Numbered from the stretch's first letter, positions 15,122 through 23,191 are shown. The stretch: 26,134 nt of DNA from an uncultured Gemmatimonadota bacterium (GCA_946480295.1 CAMLIT010000056.1:1-26134); one strand, 5' to 3'. The notes: a model not told the origin generated them from the letters alone. A program made the numbers and translations.

Positions 15122-17197
15122 ATGACCGACGCGCTCACCCTCGAGCACGCGCGCGCGACGCTGCGGCAGAGCTTCGGCTACCCCGAGTTCCGCCCCGGCC
15201 AGGAGCGGGCGATCGAGTCGGTGCTCGCCGGCAAGGACACGCTGGTGGTCCTGCCGACGGGCGGCGGCAAGTCGCTGTGCTACCAGGTGCCGGCGCTCAT
15301 GCTCCCGAAGCTGACCGTCGTCATCTCGCCCCTCATCTCGCTGATGAAGGACCAGGTCGACGCGCTCGCGGCGCGCGGGCTCCCGGCCACCTTCGTCAAC
15401 AGCACGCTCACGCCGAACCAGGTCGCCGACCGGCTCGCCCGCGCCCAGCGCGGCGAGTTCAAGCTCCTCTACGTCGCTCCCGAGCGGTTCGACGCCGGCA
15501 GCACCGCGGAGCGGCTCGCCCACTCCGGCGTCTCGCTCCTCGCCATCGACGAGGCCCACTGCATCAGCGAGTGGGGGCACGATTTCCGGCCGAGCTACCT
15601 CCGGATCGCGCAGCTCCGCGAGAAGCTGGGGTGGCCGCCCGTCGTCGCGCTCACCGCCACGGCGACGCCCGAGGTGCGCACCGACATCGTACGGCAGCTC
15701 CGGCTGGAGAGCGCGCAGACGATCATCACCGGCTTCGACCGGCACAACCTCCGCTATCACGTCGTGCCGACGCGCACCGACCAGGAGAAGGACGACGCCC
15801 TCGTCCAGATCCTCCGCGGGCGCGAGGGGCTGGCCGTCGTCTACGCGTCCACCCGGCGCTCCGTCGAGCGCATCACCCAGCTCCTCGACCGCGCGCGCAT
15901 CTCCGCCGCCGCGTACCACGCGGGGCTGGACGACGCGCACCGACACGAAGTGCAGGATGCGTTCATGGCGGAGCGGGTCCGCGTGATCGTCGCCACGAAC
16001 GCGTTCGGCATGGGGATCGACAAGCCGAACGTGCGGCTCGTCATTCACTCGGCGATGCCCGGGACCCTCGAGGCGTATTACCAGGAGGCGGGGCGCGCGG
16101 GCCGCGACGGACAGCGCGCCGACTGCTATCTCCTCCACGCCTTTCCCGACCGCTTCACGCACGAGTTCTTCATCAAGGGCGCGTATCCCGAGCGTGCGCT
16201 CGTCGAGAGCGTGTACGACGCCCTGCGCCGCGCGTCGAGCCGCGACGGGGTCGTCGCCGCCGACGCGGCGGAGATCGCGGGTCGGCTGCGCGCGAAGACG
16301 AGCCCGCGCGAGGTCGAGTCGGCGCTGCGCATCCTGACGCAGGCCGGCGCCTGGCGCGACGAGCCGGAAGGCGGCGGCCGCGTCCTCGTCCGGCTCCTCG
16401 CCACCCCCGCCCGCATCAAGCGGGAGCTGGGGACGGGCGACTCCCTCGAGCTCGGGCTGCTGCGCGCCCTCTGGCGCGCGGCGGGGAAGGCGATCGAGCA
16501 GGGCGCCGTGGTGGACCTCGACGGCCTCCCGCCCGGCTTCGGCGGGGCGGCGGGCGCGACGCCCATCCTCGACGCGCTCCAGTCGCGCCAGTTCGTGGAA
16601 TGGAAGCGGAGCGACGGCGGGCAGCGGCTCACCGACCGCGCCAGGCCGCTCTCCGCGTTCCCGATCGACTGGGCGCTGATCGAGCGGCGGCGGCGCGCGG
16701 AGCTGGCCAAGCTCGATGCCATGCAGCAGTACGCGTATTTCAAGCGCTGCCGCCGCGGCTTCGTGCTGCGCTACTTCGGCGACGCGGCGGCCCGGGACCG
16801 TTGCGGCGGGTGCGACAATTGCCTTGGAGACCATCTGGTGGTCGAAGCCGGCGCTGCTCCGGGCGACCCGCGGTCGCCGCGTCGTCCCGCGAAGAAGTCG
16901 GGGGCGAGGGCGAAGCGGGACACCCTGGCGGCGCCGGAGCAGGAGCTGGTACTCTCTCCTGGTGACGAGGGCGTGCTCACGCGTCTGCGGACGCTGCGCA
17001 CGTCCATCGCGCGCGAGGAGAAGGTGCCGCCGTACGTGGTGTTCTCCGATCGGACGTTGATGGAGATGGCCGTGCGCCGTCCCAGGTCGCTTCACGCCCT
17101 CGAGGGGATTCGTGGAGTCGGGCCGGTGAAGCTCGAACGCTATGGCGAGCGCTTTCTGGAAGTCCTGCGCTCCGCCGACGAAACCGAAGCCGCCTGA
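15122..17197 (+). CDS. recQ: ATP-dependent DNA helicase RecQ
   Basis: This 691-residue 3'-5' superfamily 2 helicase acts in recombination and fork repair. Visible motifs are FGYPEFRPGQ (motif 0, 18-27), Walker A TGGGKS (46-51), DEAH (143-146) followed by CISEWGHDFRPSY, LTATATP (177-183), ATNAFGMGIDKPNVR and QEAGRAGRDG (motif VI, 321-330). A winged-helix-like region (about 360-510) comes before the zinc cysteines C543, C561, C564 and C567 (CGGCDNC). A Lys/Arg-rich linker and an HRDC domain (about 618-685) with RGVGPVKLERYGERFLEVL follow. In E. coli RecQ the zinc module precedes the winged helix, so this is the other bacterial layout, as in some Bacteroidetes-type RecQ proteins. I start at ATG 15122; another in-frame ATG at 15080 adds 14 polar residues and has no better ribosome site. 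Confidence 0.92.
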   Translation: MTDALTLEHARATLRQSFGYPEFRPGQERAIESVLAGKDTLVVLPTGGGKSLCYQVPALMLPKLTVVISPLISLMKDQVDALAARGLPATFVNSTLTPNQVADRLARAQRGEFKLLYVAPERFDAGSTAERLAHSGVSLLAIDEAHCISEWGHDFRPSYLRIAQLREKLGWPPVVALTATATPEVRTDIVRQLRLESAQTIITGFDRHNLRYHVVPTRTDQEKDDALVQILRGREGLAVVYASTRRSVERITQLLDRARISAAAYHAGLDDAHRHEVQDAFMAERVRVIVATNAFGMGIDKPNVRLVIHSAMPGTLEAYYQEAGRAGRDGQRADCYLLHAFPDRFTHEFFIKGAYPERALVESVYDALRRASSRDGVVAADAAEIAGRLRAKTSPREVESALRILTQAGAWRDEPEGGGRVLVRLLATPARIKRELGTGDSLELGLLRALWRAAGKAIEQGAVVDLDGLPPGFGGAAGATPILDALQSRQFVEWKRSDGGQRLTDRARPLSAFPIDWALIERRRRAELAKLDAMQQYAYFKRCRRGFVLRYFGDAAARDRCGGCDNCLGDHLVVEAGAAPGDPRSPRRPAKKSGARAKRDTLAAPEQELVLSPGDEGVLTRLRTLRTSIAREEKVPPYVVFSDRTLMEMAVRRPRSLHALEGIRGVGPVKLERYGERFLEVLRSADETEAA

Positions 17198-17206
17198 CGC
17201 TCAGTC

Positions 17207-18424
17207 ATGAACGAAACTCTCTATCTCGACGAGCAGCATCTCGCCACGCGTGAGATGGTGCGCGCCTTCGCGCGCGACGAGGTGGCGCCCGTCGCGGCGA
17301 AGTACGACGCCGAGGCGAAGTTCCCCTGGGACAACATCCGGAAGATGGGGGAGCTCGGCCTTCTCGGTGTGCCCTGGCCCGAGGAGCTCGGCGGCGCGGG
17401 GCTCGATTACATCAGCTACATCATCGTCATCCACGAGCTCGCGAAGGTCGACGCGTCGCACGGCCTCACCGTGTCGGCGCACACGACGCTCGGCACCTCG
17501 CCGATCGTGAACTTCGGCACGGACGAGCAGCGTCGGCGCTACGTGCCCCTCCTCGCCACGGGTCGCGTCATGGGCGGCTTCGGGCTCACGGAGCCCGAGG
17601 CGGGCAGCGACGCCGGGGGCACGCGCACGACCGCCGTGCGCCGCGGCGACTGCTACGTGCTGAACGGGGTGAAACGCTTCATCACCCACGGCAGCGTCGG
17701 CGAGATCTTCGTCGTCACCGCCGTCACCGATCCGTCGAAGGGCACGAAGGGGATCAGCTCCTTCATCCTGACCAAGGAGACGAGCGATCTGGAGAACGCG
17801 CGCCGCGTCGGGGTGGGGGATGACCCGTCGCTGCCGCGCATGTCCGGATTCCACGCCGGCCGCAAGGAGGACAAGCTGGGCTGGCGCGCGTCCGACACGG
17901 CGGAGCTGATCATGGAGGATGTCGAGGTCCCGGCGGAGAACCGGCTGGGCGAGGAGGGGCAGGGGTTCGTGAACTTCATGCGGACCCTCGACTCGGGGCG
18001 CATCGGCATCGCCGCGCTCTCGCTCGGCATCGCCGAGGGGGCATTCGAGCAGGCGCTGCAGTACGCGAGCGTCCGCAAGCAGTTCGGGCAGGCCATCGCG
18101 CACTTCCAGGGCGTGCAGTTCCAGCTCTCGGACATGGCGACGGAGATCGAGGCGGGGAGGCACCTCGTCTACCACGCGGCGTGGCTGGCGAAGAACGGCC
18201 ACCCGTACACGAAGGAAGCGGCGATGGCAAAGCTCTTCTGCTCGGAGCTCGCCATGCGCACGACGATCAAGGCGGTCCAGATCCACGGCGGCTACGGGTA
18301 CACGAAGGAGTATCCGGTGGAGCGGATGATGCGCGACGCGAAGATCTGCGAGATCGGGGAAGGCACCTCCGAGATCCAGCGCATCGTCATCGCGCGGCAG
18401 CTCCTGCGCGAGCTGGCCGACTGA
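17207..18424 (+). CDS. Acyl-CoA dehydrogenase (short-chain/butyryl type)
   Basis: This 405-residue FAD enzyme makes the 2,3-double bond of acyl-CoAs and passes electrons to ETF. Motifs are [15 protein letters not shown] (124-138, the flavin signature), [50 protein letters not shown], and the C-terminal [16 protein letters not shown] with catalytic base E385 at the position of short-chain acyl-CoA dehydrogenase Glu368. A stretch of about 18 residues (193-210, [13 protein letters not shown]) interrupts the usual '..F.V.K...GF..G+KEDK' segment. The gene begins 9 bp after recQ, so transcripts may run through, although the functions are unrelated. Substrate could be butyryl-, isovaleryl- or another short acyl-CoA; the last would link it to the carboxylase operon at 444-5237. 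Confidence 0.92.
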   Translation: MNETLYLDEQHLATREMVRAFARDEVAPVAAKYDAEAKFPWDNIRKMGELGLLGVPWPEELGGAGLDYISYIIVIHELAKVDASHGLTVSAHTTLGTSPIVNFGTDEQRRRYVPLLATGRVMGGFGLTEPEAGSDAGGTRTTAVRRGDCYVLNGVKRFITHGSVGEIFVVTAVTDPSKGTKGISSFILTKETSDLENARRVGVGDDPSLPRMSGFHAGRKEDKLGWRASDTAELIMEDVEVPAENRLGEEGQGFVNFMRTLDSGRIGIAALSLGIAEGAFEQALQYASVRKQFGQAIAHFQGVQFQLSDMATEIEAGRHLVYHAAWLAKNGHPYTKEAAMAKLFCSELAMRTTIKAVQIHGGYGYTKEYPVERMMRDAKICEIGEGTSEIQRIVIARQLLRELAD

Positions 18425-18893
18425 GCGGCGGCTTGGTGTCGATCGCGTAAGTCGTTGTCGCTATTGCCGAAAGCAGCCGCTGGCATTATCTATCCCGCAG
18501 TGACGATTCCCCTTTGCTTTCCCGCTTCCGTGGCCTGCGGCGACTCGCGGCGCCCCGGAAGCCGTGCGCGAACGTTGGCGGCCGAGACCCTGTTGGCCGC
18601 TCTCTGCGCGCTCGTCCTCTCCCTCGTGCACGACCTCCTGGCGAGTGTCGATCGCACGCTGTCCCGTTCCATGCCGAAGCAGACGATGCGCCCCCGGACC
18701 GCTGCGGGTCCGGGGCGGGATCTCGCGCGCTTCCGGCCGGGCTCCGCGTGGACGATCACACGAGAGGGCAGGACACCGACGAGCCTCCCGACCGGCGACG
18801 AGACCACTCGCGCTCCGGCGGCCATCGACACCCCGACTTTCCGCCCCGCACCGCGCGCCGAGTCGCCGCGCGGCCGCCCGGGAGCGGCATCCG
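18425..18893 (+). promoter_or_regulatory. Long untranslated leader region of the RNase G/E gene
   Basis: This 469-bp stretch has no convincing gene. A weak sigma-70-like element (TTGCCG 18464-18469, 17 bp, TATCTA 18487-18492) sits about 400 bp before the RNase start. A perfect 9-bp hairpin, CCCCGGACC / GGTCCGGGG (18692-18700 and 18707-18715, 6-base loop), lies in the middle and has no T run, so it is not an intrinsic terminator. A long structured 5' leader is what allows RNase E to control its own mRNA in E. coli. The same logic here is inference. Confidence 0.35.
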
Positions 18894-20453
18894 ATGAAAC
18901 GAGAGATTCTCATCAACGGCAACCCGCGCGAGACGCGGGTGGCCATCCTCGAGGACGACGAGCTCGTTGAGCTGCTCGTCGATCGTCCCGAGGCGCGCCG
19001 CATGGTCGGCGACATCTATCTCGGCCGCGTCGAAGCCGTCCTTCCCGGCATCCAGGCCGCGTTCGTAGACATCGGCACCGAGAAGAGCGCCTTTCTCCAC
19101 GCCTCCGACCTCGTGTACCCCGAGGACGAGGAGCCCGAGGAGCCGGACGAGGACGACGACAACGGAGCGGACGAGGGGCGGGAGAGCGCGCGTCGCAACC
19201 GCAGCAAGGCGCCGCCCATCCAGGACCTGCTCAAGCGCGGCCAGGACATCCTCGTCCAGGTGTCCAAGGAGCCGATCTCGACCAAGGGACCGCGCGTCAC
19301 GGCGCAGATCTCCCTCGCCGGGCGCTTCCTCGTCTACATGCCCTTCGCGTCGCGCGTCGGCGTCAGCCGGAAGATCGGCGACCGCGCCGAGCGCCAGCGC
19401 CTGCGCGCCCAGGTCGAGGACGTGCTCCCCGAGAACTCGGGCGGCGTCATCGTCCGTACCGTCGGCGAGGACGTCACGAAGGAGACCTTCGAGCGCGAGC
19501 TGACGACCCTCATCAACCAGTGGAAGCGCATCAAGCGGAAGACGCGCTTCGTGCACGCGCCGTCGCTGGTCCACCGCGAGACGAGCCTCACCCGCGGCCT
19601 GATGCGCGACGTCTTCAGCACGAAGGTCGAGCAGGTGACGGTGGACTCGAAGCACGTCTACAACGAGATCATCGAGTACCTGAAGGGGATCGCGCCCGAG
19701 CTCATCGACCGCATCAAGCTGTACGAGGAGCAGGTTCCGCTGTTCGACAAGGCCAACATCGAGCAGGAGATCCGCGACCTTTTCAAGCGGCGCTGCGACC
19801 TCCCCTCCGGCGGGTACCTGATCATCGAGCCCACCGAGGCGCTCGTCTCGATCGACGTGAACTCCGGCCGCTACACCGGCAAGAAGGACCCGGAGAAGAC
19901 GATCCTGAAGACCAACCTCGAGGCGGCGCGCGAGGTCGCCCGCCAGCTCCGGCTGCGCGACACGGGGGGCATCATCGTCTGCGACTTCATCGACATGGAG
20001 TCGAAGCAGAGCCGCGACCGGGTGCTCCAGGAGCTGCGCGCGCACCTCGGCCGCGACCGCGCCCGCACGAAGGCGTTCGCCGTGAGCGAGCTGGGCCTGA
20101 TCGAGATGACCCGGCAGCGGGTGCGGCAGAGCCACCTGCAGATGATGACCGAGCCCTGCCCGACCTGCCACGGCACGGGCCGCGTCTTCACCGCCGAGAC
20201 GATCGTGCGCCGGGTGGAGCGCTCGGTGAAGCGCATGGCGGTGGAGGGGAAGAAGGACAACCTCCTCGTGAAGCTGCACCCCGAGGTCGCGATGTACGTG
20301 CTCGAGCACGAGCGCGACTTCCTGCGCAAGCTGGAGAAGGCGGTCGGCTTCTCCCTCGAGCTGCGCGACGATCCGCTGCTCAGGCCGGACGAGTTCAAGC
20401 TGGTGGTGAAGTCGGTGGGGCGGGACGTCACACAGCAGTACGCCGTCGCCTAG
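18894..20453 (+). CDS. rng: Ribonuclease G/E family endoribonuclease
   Basis: This 519-residue protein starts MKREILINGNPRETRVAILED, the standard RNase G/E N-terminus, at ATG 18894. An S1 domain (about 36-150) contains an unusually acidic insert (about 76-95, runs of Glu/Asp) followed by a basic patch. Catalytic Mg-binding aspartates are D321 (SIDVNSG) and D364 (CDFIDM). The zinc-link cysteines are C422 and C425 (PCPTCHGTG). The 43- and 58-residue spacings equal those of D303, D346 and C404 in E. coli RNase E. The enzyme cuts single-stranded A/U-rich RNA in rRNA maturation and mRNA decay. There is no long disordered degradosome scaffold, so it is RNase G-sized. It lies just upstream of the L21 and L27 genes, a common neighbourhood, but those have their own promoter. 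Confidence 0.93.
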   Translation: MKREILINGNPRETRVAILEDDELVELLVDRPEARRMVGDIYLGRVEAVLPGIQAAFVDIGTEKSAFLHASDLVYPEDEEPEEPDEDDDNGADEGRESARRNRSKAPPIQDLLKRGQDILVQVSKEPISTKGPRVTAQISLAGRFLVYMPFASRVGVSRKIGDRAERQRLRAQVEDVLPENSGGVIVRTVGEDVTKETFERELTTLINQWKRIKRKTRFVHAPSLVHRETSLTRGLMRDVFSTKVEQVTVDSKHVYNEIIEYLKGIAPELIDRIKLYEEQVPLFDKANIEQEIRDLFKRRCDLPSGGYLIIEPTEALVSIDVNSGRYTGKKDPEKTILKTNLEAAREVARQLRLRDTGGIIVCDFIDMESKQSRDRVLQELRAHLGRDRARTKAFAVSELGLIEMTRQRVRQSHLQMMTEPCPTCHGTGRVFTAETIVRRVERSVKRMAVEGKKDNLLVKLHPEVAMYVLEHERDFLRKLEKAVGFSLELRDDPLLRPDEFKLVVKSVGRDVTQQYAVA

Positions 20454-20461
20454 CGACGGCG
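20441..20461 (+). other. Perfect hairpin spanning the RNase G/E stop codon
   Basis: CGCCGTCGC (20441-20449) and GCGACGGCG (20453-20461) form a perfect 9-bp stem with a 3-base loop that contains most of the TAG stop codon (20451-20453). No T run follows; the heptamer repeat begins immediately. It may stabilise the 3' end, serve as a processing site or act in factor-dependent termination. Confidence 0.5.
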
Positions 20462-20560
20462 AGGGTCGAGGGATCAGGGTCGAGGGGCGATGACGTGACT
20501 AGTTCCTGATTCCTATCCCACCAACGGCGCCTCGCCCCTCGACCGTCGCCCCTCGACCCC
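20461..20560. repeat. Heptamer-built imperfect inverted repeat downstream of the RNase gene
   Basis: The left arm (20461-20490) repeats GGGTCGA-like units. The right arm (20532-20560) reads TCGCCCCTCGACCGTCGCCC and then CTCGACCCC, its near-perfect reverse complement. A 41-bp non-repetitive AT-richer core lies between. It is the same family as the repeats at 1604-1789 and 21745-21910. It fills the space between the RNase stop and the rplU promoter. Confidence 0.8.
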
Positions 20561-20573
20561 GCGCTGACTACAG

Positions 20574-20602
20574 TTGACACAACTCGGTATCCGGTCTACG
20601 TT
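20574..20602 (+). promoter_or_regulatory. Sigma-70-type promoter for rplU-rpmA
   Basis: A perfect -35 TTGACA (20574-20579), an ideal 17-bp spacer and a -10-like TACGTT (20597-20602) sit in an AT-richer patch 37 bp before the L21 start codon. This is the best housekeeping promoter in the window and fits strong expression of ribosomal protein genes. Confidence 0.72.
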
Positions 20603-20638
20603 TAAAGGCTCATTGCCCCACGACTCAAGAGTCTTCCC

Positions 20639-20956
20639 ATGTCCTACGCCATCATCCGCACCGGCGGCAAGCAGTTCCGTGTCGAGCCGGGCAAGACATA
20701 CCGCATTCCCTCGCTCATCGGTGACGAGGGGAGCCAGGTCGAGTTCAACGACGTCCTGCTCGGCTCCGACGGCAGCGCCGTCCGGACCGGCGTCCCGACC
20801 CTCTCGGGCGCCCGGGTCACCGGCCAGATCGTGCGGCACGGCAGGGGCGAGAAGATCGTCGTCTTCAAGCACAAGCGCCGGAAGAACTACGCCCGCAAGC
20901 AGGGGCACCGGCAGGGCTTCACCGAAGTCAAGATCAGCGACATCACGCTCGGCTGA
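20639..20956 (+). CDS. rplU: 50S ribosomal protein L21
   Basis: This 105-residue bacterial L21 binds 23S rRNA in the large subunit. The start [18 protein letters not shown] is diagnostic (family 'mYAii.tGGkQyrV..G'), as is the basic motif [21 protein letters not shown] near the C-terminus and the final YTEVKI-like FTEVKISDI. Length is normal. It has no strong Shine-Dalgarno despite its promoter. It is followed after 15 bp by L27, the usual order. The GTPase gene obgE, often third in this operon, is not present. Confidence 0.97.
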   Translation: MSYAIIRTGGKQFRVEPGKTYRIPSLIGDEGSQVEFNDVLLGSDGSAVRTGVPTLSGARVTGQIVRHGRGEKIVVFKHKRRKNYARKQGHRQGFTEVKISDITLG

Positions 20957-20971
20957 GCGAGGATCGATCCC

Positions 20972-21253
20972 ATGGCACACAAGAAAGGCGTCGGCTCTTC
21001 GCGCAACGGCCGCGACAGCAATCCGAAGTACCGTGGCGTGAAGAAGTACGGCGGCGAGCAGGTCGTCGCCGGCAACATCATCGTCCGCCAGTGCGGCACG
21101 AAGTGGCATCCCGGCCGGAACGTCGGCATGGGCACGGACTACACCATCTACGCCCTCGTCGACGGCGTGGTGAAGTTCGAGCACCACTCGAAGACGCGCT
21201 ACAAGGTGAGCGTCGAGCCGGTGGCGGCCCGCGAGGCGGTCGGCGCGGCCTGA
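20972..21253 (+). CDS. rpmA: 50S ribosomal protein L27
   Basis: This 93-residue L27 has an N-terminus that reaches the peptidyl transferase centre. [29 protein letters not shown] is the typical start and shows no cleavable N-terminal extension of the Firmicutes type. [25 protein letters not shown] is the conserved core. GAGGAT about 9 bases before the ATG is a fair ribosome binding site. The C-terminus is a few residues longer than in E. coli (a [11 protein letters not shown] tail). It is followed by an intrinsic terminator. Confidence 0.97.
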   Translation: MAHKKGVGSSRNGRDSNPKYRGVKKYGGEQVVAGNIIVRQCGTKWHPGRNVGMGTDYTIYALVDGVVKFEHHSKTRYKVSVEPVAAREAVGAA

Positions 21254-21281
21254 CGGATCGCCTGACGACAGCCACGTAGGA

Positions 21282-21310
21282 AAAAGCGCCCTCGTCTCGA
21301 GGGCGCTTTT
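21282..21310 (+). terminator. Intrinsic terminator of rplU-rpmA
   Basis: The stem is a perfect 13-bp inverted repeat, AAAAGCGCCCTCG (21282-21294) with CGAGGGCGCTTTT (21298-21310), a 3-base loop and a TTTTCTTG tail. The A-rich left flank makes it nearly symmetrical. It lies 28 bp after the L27 stop and cleanly ends the operon. Confidence 0.93.
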
Positions 21311-21418
21311 CTTGTATCCATGAATGGCGTGGCTCGCGGCGAGCCCTCTCGACGGTCGCCGCAACTCCGCGCGTGCAACGTCCGTACGAACGGGGGACGA
21401 GACCCCGGGGAGCACACC

Positions 21419-21745
21419 ATGGCACTGTGGGACAAGGTCAGGACGGAGCTCGATCGCGCCGGTCGCGCCGCGCAGCAGGCGCTCGACGAGGGCAAGCTGC
21501 GCCTCGAGGTGCACCGCGCGCGGCAGACGGCGGACAAGTACGCGATGCGGCTCGGCTACGCGGTCTATCGCTCCCGCAAGACGGGCGGCGACCTGCCCGC
21601 CGAGGAGTACGCCGGCATGGCGGCCAACCTCGCCAACGCCGAAGCCGAGATCGCGCGACTGGAGCGCCTGCTGGACGAGGCGGTCGGCCGTCGCAAGCCG
21701 GCGGCCGACGGCGCGACTCCAGAATCCACGCCGCCGGTCAGCTAG
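21419..21745 (+). CDS. Small helical (coiled-coil) conserved hypothetical protein
   Basis: This 108-residue soluble protein is almost entirely predicted helix: MALWDKVRTELDRAGRAAQQALDEGKLRLEVHRARQTADKYAMRLGYAVYRSRK, then a GGDLPAEEY turn and a second helix AANLANAEAEIARLERLLDEAVG. A Pro/Thr/Ser tail of about 20 residues follows. I chose ATG 21419 because GGGGAG lies 6 bases upstream; an in-frame ATG at 21320 adds a random-looking Arg-rich stretch. I do not recognise a named family. The helical hairpin with heptad-like Ala/Leu spacing suggests dimerisation. It stands alone between the rplU-rpmA terminator and a palindromic repeat. Its TAG stop shares its last G with the first repeat unit. Confidence 0.7.
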   Translation: MALWDKVRTELDRAGRAAQQALDEGKLRLEVHRARQTADKYAMRLGYAVYRSRKTGGDLPAEEYAGMAANLANAEAEIARLERLLDEAVGRRKPAADGATPESTPPVS

Positions 21746-21910
21746 GGTCGAGGGGTCAGGGTCGAGGGTCGAGAGGCGACCCTCGCCTTCCGCTCTCCGC
21801 CGTCCGCTAACCGCGAGCCCCTCGGGATATGGACGTTACCCGGAGCGCGCGGATAGCGGTGTGCGGAACGCGGTTGGCGTCGCTGCTCGACCCTCGCCCC
21901 TCGCCCCTCA
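21745..21910. repeat. Heptamer-built long imperfect palindrome between two convergent stop codons
   Basis: The outer left arm is GGGTCGA units (21745-21772). The outer right arm is CCCTCGC/CCCTCGA units (21886-21910). Inside are further heptamers: four NNNCCGC units (within 21784-21815) facing four GCGGNNN units (GCGGATA, GCGGTGT, GCGGAAC, GCGGTTG; within 21848-21879). These inner arms match as reverse complements at 24 of 32 positions. A short core, about 21816-21847, remains. The left end shares a base with the TAG of the plus-strand gene, and the right end contains the TGA of the minus-strand amidohydrolase. The whole could fold into one long hairpin in either transcript. Confidence 0.85.
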
Positions 21911-23191
21911 CCGCTCGTAGTCAGGCGGTAGCGTCCTGTATCGCTGCTCGAGCAGATCCTGTCGCGACGGCTCGATCATCGCCTTGCCATCGATGAACAC
22001 GTGCTCGGCCTGCGTCGCGAACTCGAACGGGTCGCCGCTCCACACCACCACGTCGGCATCCTTCCCCGGCGTCAGCGAGCCCACGCGGTCGGCCACGCCG
22101 AACACCTCGGCGGGGGTCAGCGTGATCGCGCGCAGCGCGGCGTTCCAGTCCATCCCGTAGGCCACGGCGTTCCCCGCCTCGAAGCGGACGTTGCGGACGT
22201 TGAACGCGTCCTCGTCGCCGCCGCCGGCATTGCCGATGATGACCACCGGCACCCCCGCCTTGCTCAGCAGGCCGGCGTTCTCCTGCCGCTGGCCGAGCGT
22301 GGCGAAGCTCGTCGGGATGTTGTTCATCGCGCCAGTGAGGACCGGCACCTTCGCCGCCGCGAGCTCCTTCGCCACCATCCACGCCTCGGCGCCGCCGGCG
22401 ATGATCAGCCGGAGGTTGTACTCCTTCGCGAGCCGCAGCGCGCTCAGGATGTCGCTCGCCTTGTCGGCGTTGACGAGGAGCGGGATCTTGCGGTCGAGCA
22501 CCTGGCCCAGCGCCTCCAGGTCGAGCCGGTCCTCGGTGAAGGGGCGCGTCTGCGCGCGCTCCCACGCCGCCCGGTGCTGGTTGAAGAAGCGCGCGTCGTC
22601 CAGCACCTCGCGCAGGCGCAGCAGCACCTCGCCGCGCGAGCCGGCGTTGGCGGCCTGCGCGTCGCCCACCGTGGCCACCATCGCCACCGGCGCACGCAGC
22701 ACCATGTCCTCGGCCGTGCCGTCGACGAGGTGCACGACCCCCGCCTGGCCCGAGATCAGGCCGCCGCCCGGCTCGATGACTACCGTCGTTATGCCGCCGT
22801 CACGAGCCGGCGCGATCAGCACCGACCGCGGGTTGAGGCCGTCCCACACCGAGAACGCCGCCGCCACCTGGTCGTGGCCGCGCGCGAAGCCCTCGCGCGT
22901 GTCGGCGACGGCGCCGATCTCCATGATGCCGAGGTCCGTCGCGCCGTTCACGAGCCCCGGCGTCACCACCTTGCCGGCGCCGTCGATGCGCTGCGCGTCG
23001 GCGGGGACGGGCACGTCCGCGCCGACGGCGACGATCTTCCCGTCGCGCATGACGAGCGTGCCGTGGTCGATCACCGGACCGCTGACCGGGTAGATCTTCG
23101 CGCCGGTGATCGCGATCGTCTGCGCGTCGGCGGTCGCAGCCGCCATCGCGGCGAGCGCCACGCCCAACGCGCCGAAGAAACGAGCACGCAT
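21908..23191 (-). CDS. Exported amidohydrolase-fold protein lacking metal ligands
   Basis: This 427-residue protein has a signal peptide (MRARFFGALGVALAAMAAATADA, cleavage near residue 23) and an imidazolonepropionase-like amidohydrolase fold. The N-terminal beta sandwich reads TLVMRDGKIVAVGADVPVPADAQRIDGAGKVVTPGLVN. The C-terminal LTPAEVFGVADRVGSLTPGKDADVVVWSGDPFE is typical. The expected HxH after 'PGx(I/V)D' is A84-T-D86. The later histidine (FEH in its neighbour) is IAG, and the HSDD of the neighbour is IGNA. All recognisable metal-binding positions are therefore lost, and hydrolase activity is unlikely. The ATG overlaps the stop of the intact amidohydrolase upstream (ATGA at 23191), so the two are co-translated. 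It may be a structural or regulatory partner, or bind substrate without catalysis. Confidence 0.85.
   Translation of the reverse strand: MRARFFGALGVALAAMAAATADAQTIAITGAKIYPVSGPVIDHGTLVMRDGKIVAVGADVPVPADAQRIDGAGKVVTPGLVNGATDLGIMEIGAVADTREGFARGHDQVAAAFSVWDGLNPRSVLIAPARDGGITTVVIEPGGGLISGQAGVVHLVDGTAEDMVLRAPVAMVATVGDAQAANAGSRGEVLLRLREVLDDARFFNQHRAAWERAQTRPFTEDRLDLEALGQVLDRKIPLLVNADKASDILSALRLAKEYNLRLIIAGGAEAWMVAKELAAAKVPVLTGAMNNIPTSFATLGQRQENAGLLSKAGVPVVIIGNAGGGDEDAFNVRNVRFEAGNAVAYGMDWNAALRAITLTPAEVFGVADRVGSLTPGKDADVVVWSGDPFEFATQAEHVFIDGKAMIEPSRQDLLEQRYRTLPPDYER

Noticed and set aside
12545..17095. A 1516-codon open frame antisense to the U32 and recQ genes
   Set aside because: Both plus-strand genes in this stretch show full conserved motifs. 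The antisense frame is an Arg/Ala/Glu/Asp-rich shadow caused by the high GC and third-position bias.
20454..20638. Transposon remnant (MITE) with target-site duplication
   Set aside because: Inverted repeats are present, but I see no flanking direct duplication and no transposase-like ends. The heptamer arrays explain the symmetry.
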